Source: Acridotheres tristis (taxonomy: Eukaryota; Chordata; Aves; Passeriformes; Sturnidae). From it: a stretch of DNA of 64,000 nt. Where the stretch lies: positions 24,179,529-24,243,528 of the forward strand of contig CM072894.1 in assembly GCA_037013685.1 (NCBI GenBank), in the 5' to 3' direction. Shown in pieces: positions 61,881 to 64,000 of the stretch (the first letter of the stretch is position 1; every line of letters begins with the position of its first letter). The notes under the pieces are model-generated. The model saw only the letters and a program-made list of their open reading frames with translations, did not search any database and was not told the DNA's origin. The translations under genes and the position numbers were made by a program.

Positions 61881-64000
61881 ATTGATCTCTTTATTTCACA
61901 GTGACTTCAACTTAGACTGGTTTCAGTGGCCATCCTACCTGCTGAGCAGTTCTGAAAATCAGCCCAGTGGCTTTTGTCTCCTTTTTCTAGCTATAAAAAA
62001 ATAAATGTTAAGTATTTGGCTATGAGTAATAACATAGTACTAAGAATAAAATCTTTATTGGTCATTGTAAGTGCAATGATTATAAAGGCTTTGCACAGTC
62101 ACTAAATTCAATTATATATTCAAAACTAAACAGAAATTAAGATCTTTCAACTAATTTTAAGAGCATTACTGGAATACAGAACTATTTGGTTATTTTGCTA
62201 CATCTAATAATGAAAAGTGGAAGACAACAGCAGCAGTAATTAATAAAATGATCACAAAGGAAAATCATATAAGTATGTATTACTATCTCTCTATATGTTA
62301 AATATTGCATAAAAGATAATGAACCTTGATATAAAAGTGCTCAAAATAAATTTGTTTGCAGAATAATATGTTGGGCTGATTATGCATTCCTTGGTATCAT
62401 TAACAACATTTTAGATTAAATACTGGTCGATGTGTCTATGTTTTAAGGGGAAGCTTTCTATTGAAAAAAATAATATACAGAAAATACATTACCTGGAAGG
62501 CAGTAATCATCACAGTAAATTCACCATTTCTAACCTTCCTCTTTATATGTAAATCCTTGTTGTGTTCATGATATTTACTATAGAAAGTATTAAAATAATT
62601 CTTACCCACCCTTATCAATGTAATTAAAACATTACATTACTTACAGAATAAAAACCATAATATATATTTATAAGGTTCATAAACTCACAGGCAAGCCAAT
62701 AATCCATTAGCAATCTGCTTGATTTTTTACACAACTGAGTACAAGATTTTGTCAGGGATTGACTGGTGAAGTATCCTTTGGACTTTTTATAAATGCAAAA
62801 ACTTTGCTGGGAGGAGCTACATCTAAATAGGCACAGGAAATATAAAGTGAGAGGGAATTCAGAGCCATGGGGAGAAAAATTATTTTGTGAGACAAGAACA
62901 GAATCCAAAATTCTAGACTGCTCCCTCCAAAGTACTGTCCATTAAATTGCGTTAGTGTAATTGCATAATTCTCAGGTTTTGAACTTTCTGTTATTTTAAT
63001 TCTGTGTCCAGTATAATATATGCTGCCTTTTTTAAAGTACTTGTGGCCAAAATGAAGATTTGGTGGGCTTTTTATAGGATAAGAGGTTGTTTTTGAAAAG
63101 AAAAAAAAAAAAGGTGCAGGTCATTAAGTAACAGGAGATATCAGAACCATCAAAAGGGATTTTTTTCCCAATCTGATAGAATTAAACTCATCTTTTGCAA
63201 GCAGGTGAGTTTTTTGAGTAATTATGAAGATGTGATCTTGAAACTAAGTCGCTTTTCTGAGGTATATAGGAAGCCACTAATGCCACTTTCAAATCTCAAC
63301 ATAAATTTTAGCACACAGAAGTTTGTTTGAGGACATTGGGAATAATCTAATCTACTCTTTCAAATTTAATTTAGTTTTAAGAAAAGGCTTTCTTACATTT
63401 ATGCTGTGTCCCTGCCACAGTTACATGCTGAGAGTATTGCACATCACATTAGATTAAGGTCAGTTAGCAGTGTTATAAGGACTCCTTTCCTTCCTCTGTC
63501 TCTTCTTCTCTTTTAAAATGAAGCATCACTGCAATTTTGTGATTAAAACCCTGTGTCTTGGAGCATGATGAGAGACCCTGGCTGGCTTCCAGCTGCGATT
63601 AAGGCTATGATTTTTGGCCTAAAGGTTCATGTGGAATCACAACTTCATTGACCCTTTAATCAGACCTGGTTAAGAAGTGATGGCTTACTTGCTGTTTGGA
63701 ACTCCATTACCTACCATGTGCAGCCTGTAATAGGGAGGTATTGCTTTGTCAGTAGCCCTGGGAAAATTCAACCTTTGGAAAACTTTGTGTACAAGATCTT
63801 CAAACTGACAGGAAATTTTGAGTACTTTATCTTCCAGTTAAACAATTTGAGAGGAGAGTGAGTTTTAAAAAGTCCTTAGAATCATGTTGATGGAAAGGTG
63901 AATATTTCCCAGACATCTTTTAGATGTAAGGACCTGAGATGTTGTAAAATTCTTCAGTTGTTTGGTGTGGCTGACACAGCCCTTTCCAAAGTCCTGTACA
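61881..64000. other. Unique AT-rich non-coding stretch
   Basis: No gene is supported; frames are at most 94 codons (62624-62908, minus). An A13 run lies near 63101-63113. A donor look-alike AGCAGGTGAGT near 63202-63212 has only a weak acceptor before it. The sequence runs to the window edge without a visible boundary. Confidence 0.6.

Overview
The window reads as non-coding vertebrate nuclear DNA, most probably from a bird. It is AT-rich and CpG-poor almost throughout. No open frame exceeds about 131 codons, operon-like spacing and bacterial signals are absent, and I found no tRNA, rRNA or CRISPR structure. The only interspersed repeats I can place in a family are three old, heavily diverged fragments of the CR1 (chicken repeat 1) LINE clade. 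Alu, B1/B2 and young L1 sequence is absent. Low repeat density with CR1 as the visible LINE is typical of bird genomes, but a non-avian sauropsid is not excluded. The stretch is probably intergenic (a gene desert) or the inside of a very large intron. I cannot tell which, and I cannot name a neighbouring gene.

Layout. 1-15670: unique AT-rich sequence with short microsatellites, an exon-like segment at 6533-6644, a double inverted repeat near 9563-9637, and a GC-richer pocket at 13640-14190. 15675-16015: a plus-strand CR1 3' remnant. 16016-37740: unique sequence with a homopyrimidine/G-quadruplex site at 20590-20621, an open frame next to a long A-rich tail on the minus strand (22054-22476), GC-richer pockets near 28780-29240 and 32460-32620, and a microexon-like segment at 35144-35185. 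37751-37845: a short AT-rich minisatellite. 37846-58530: mostly unique sequence with a minus-strand CR1 fragment (about 46940-47120), a plus-strand CR1 fragment (about 53770-54130), and several A/T tracts. 58538-59280: the most unusual part, about 740 bp of T-rich, C-poor low-complexity DNA containing a 17-bp tandem array and a (GATTT)4 run. It abuts the only CpG-dense patch of the window (59283-59520). 59520-64000: unique AT-rich sequence with a T/G tract at 61815-61880 that looks like the A-tail of a minus-strand retroposed 3' end.

No gene in this window can be called with confidence, so there is no gene cooperation to describe. The open frames match chance expectation: a rough estimate with about 6% stop codons over six frames of 64 kb gives about two frames of 130 codons or more, and two or three are seen. 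I found no convincing new biological system. The findings below list the local structures that deserve a check, with modest scores.
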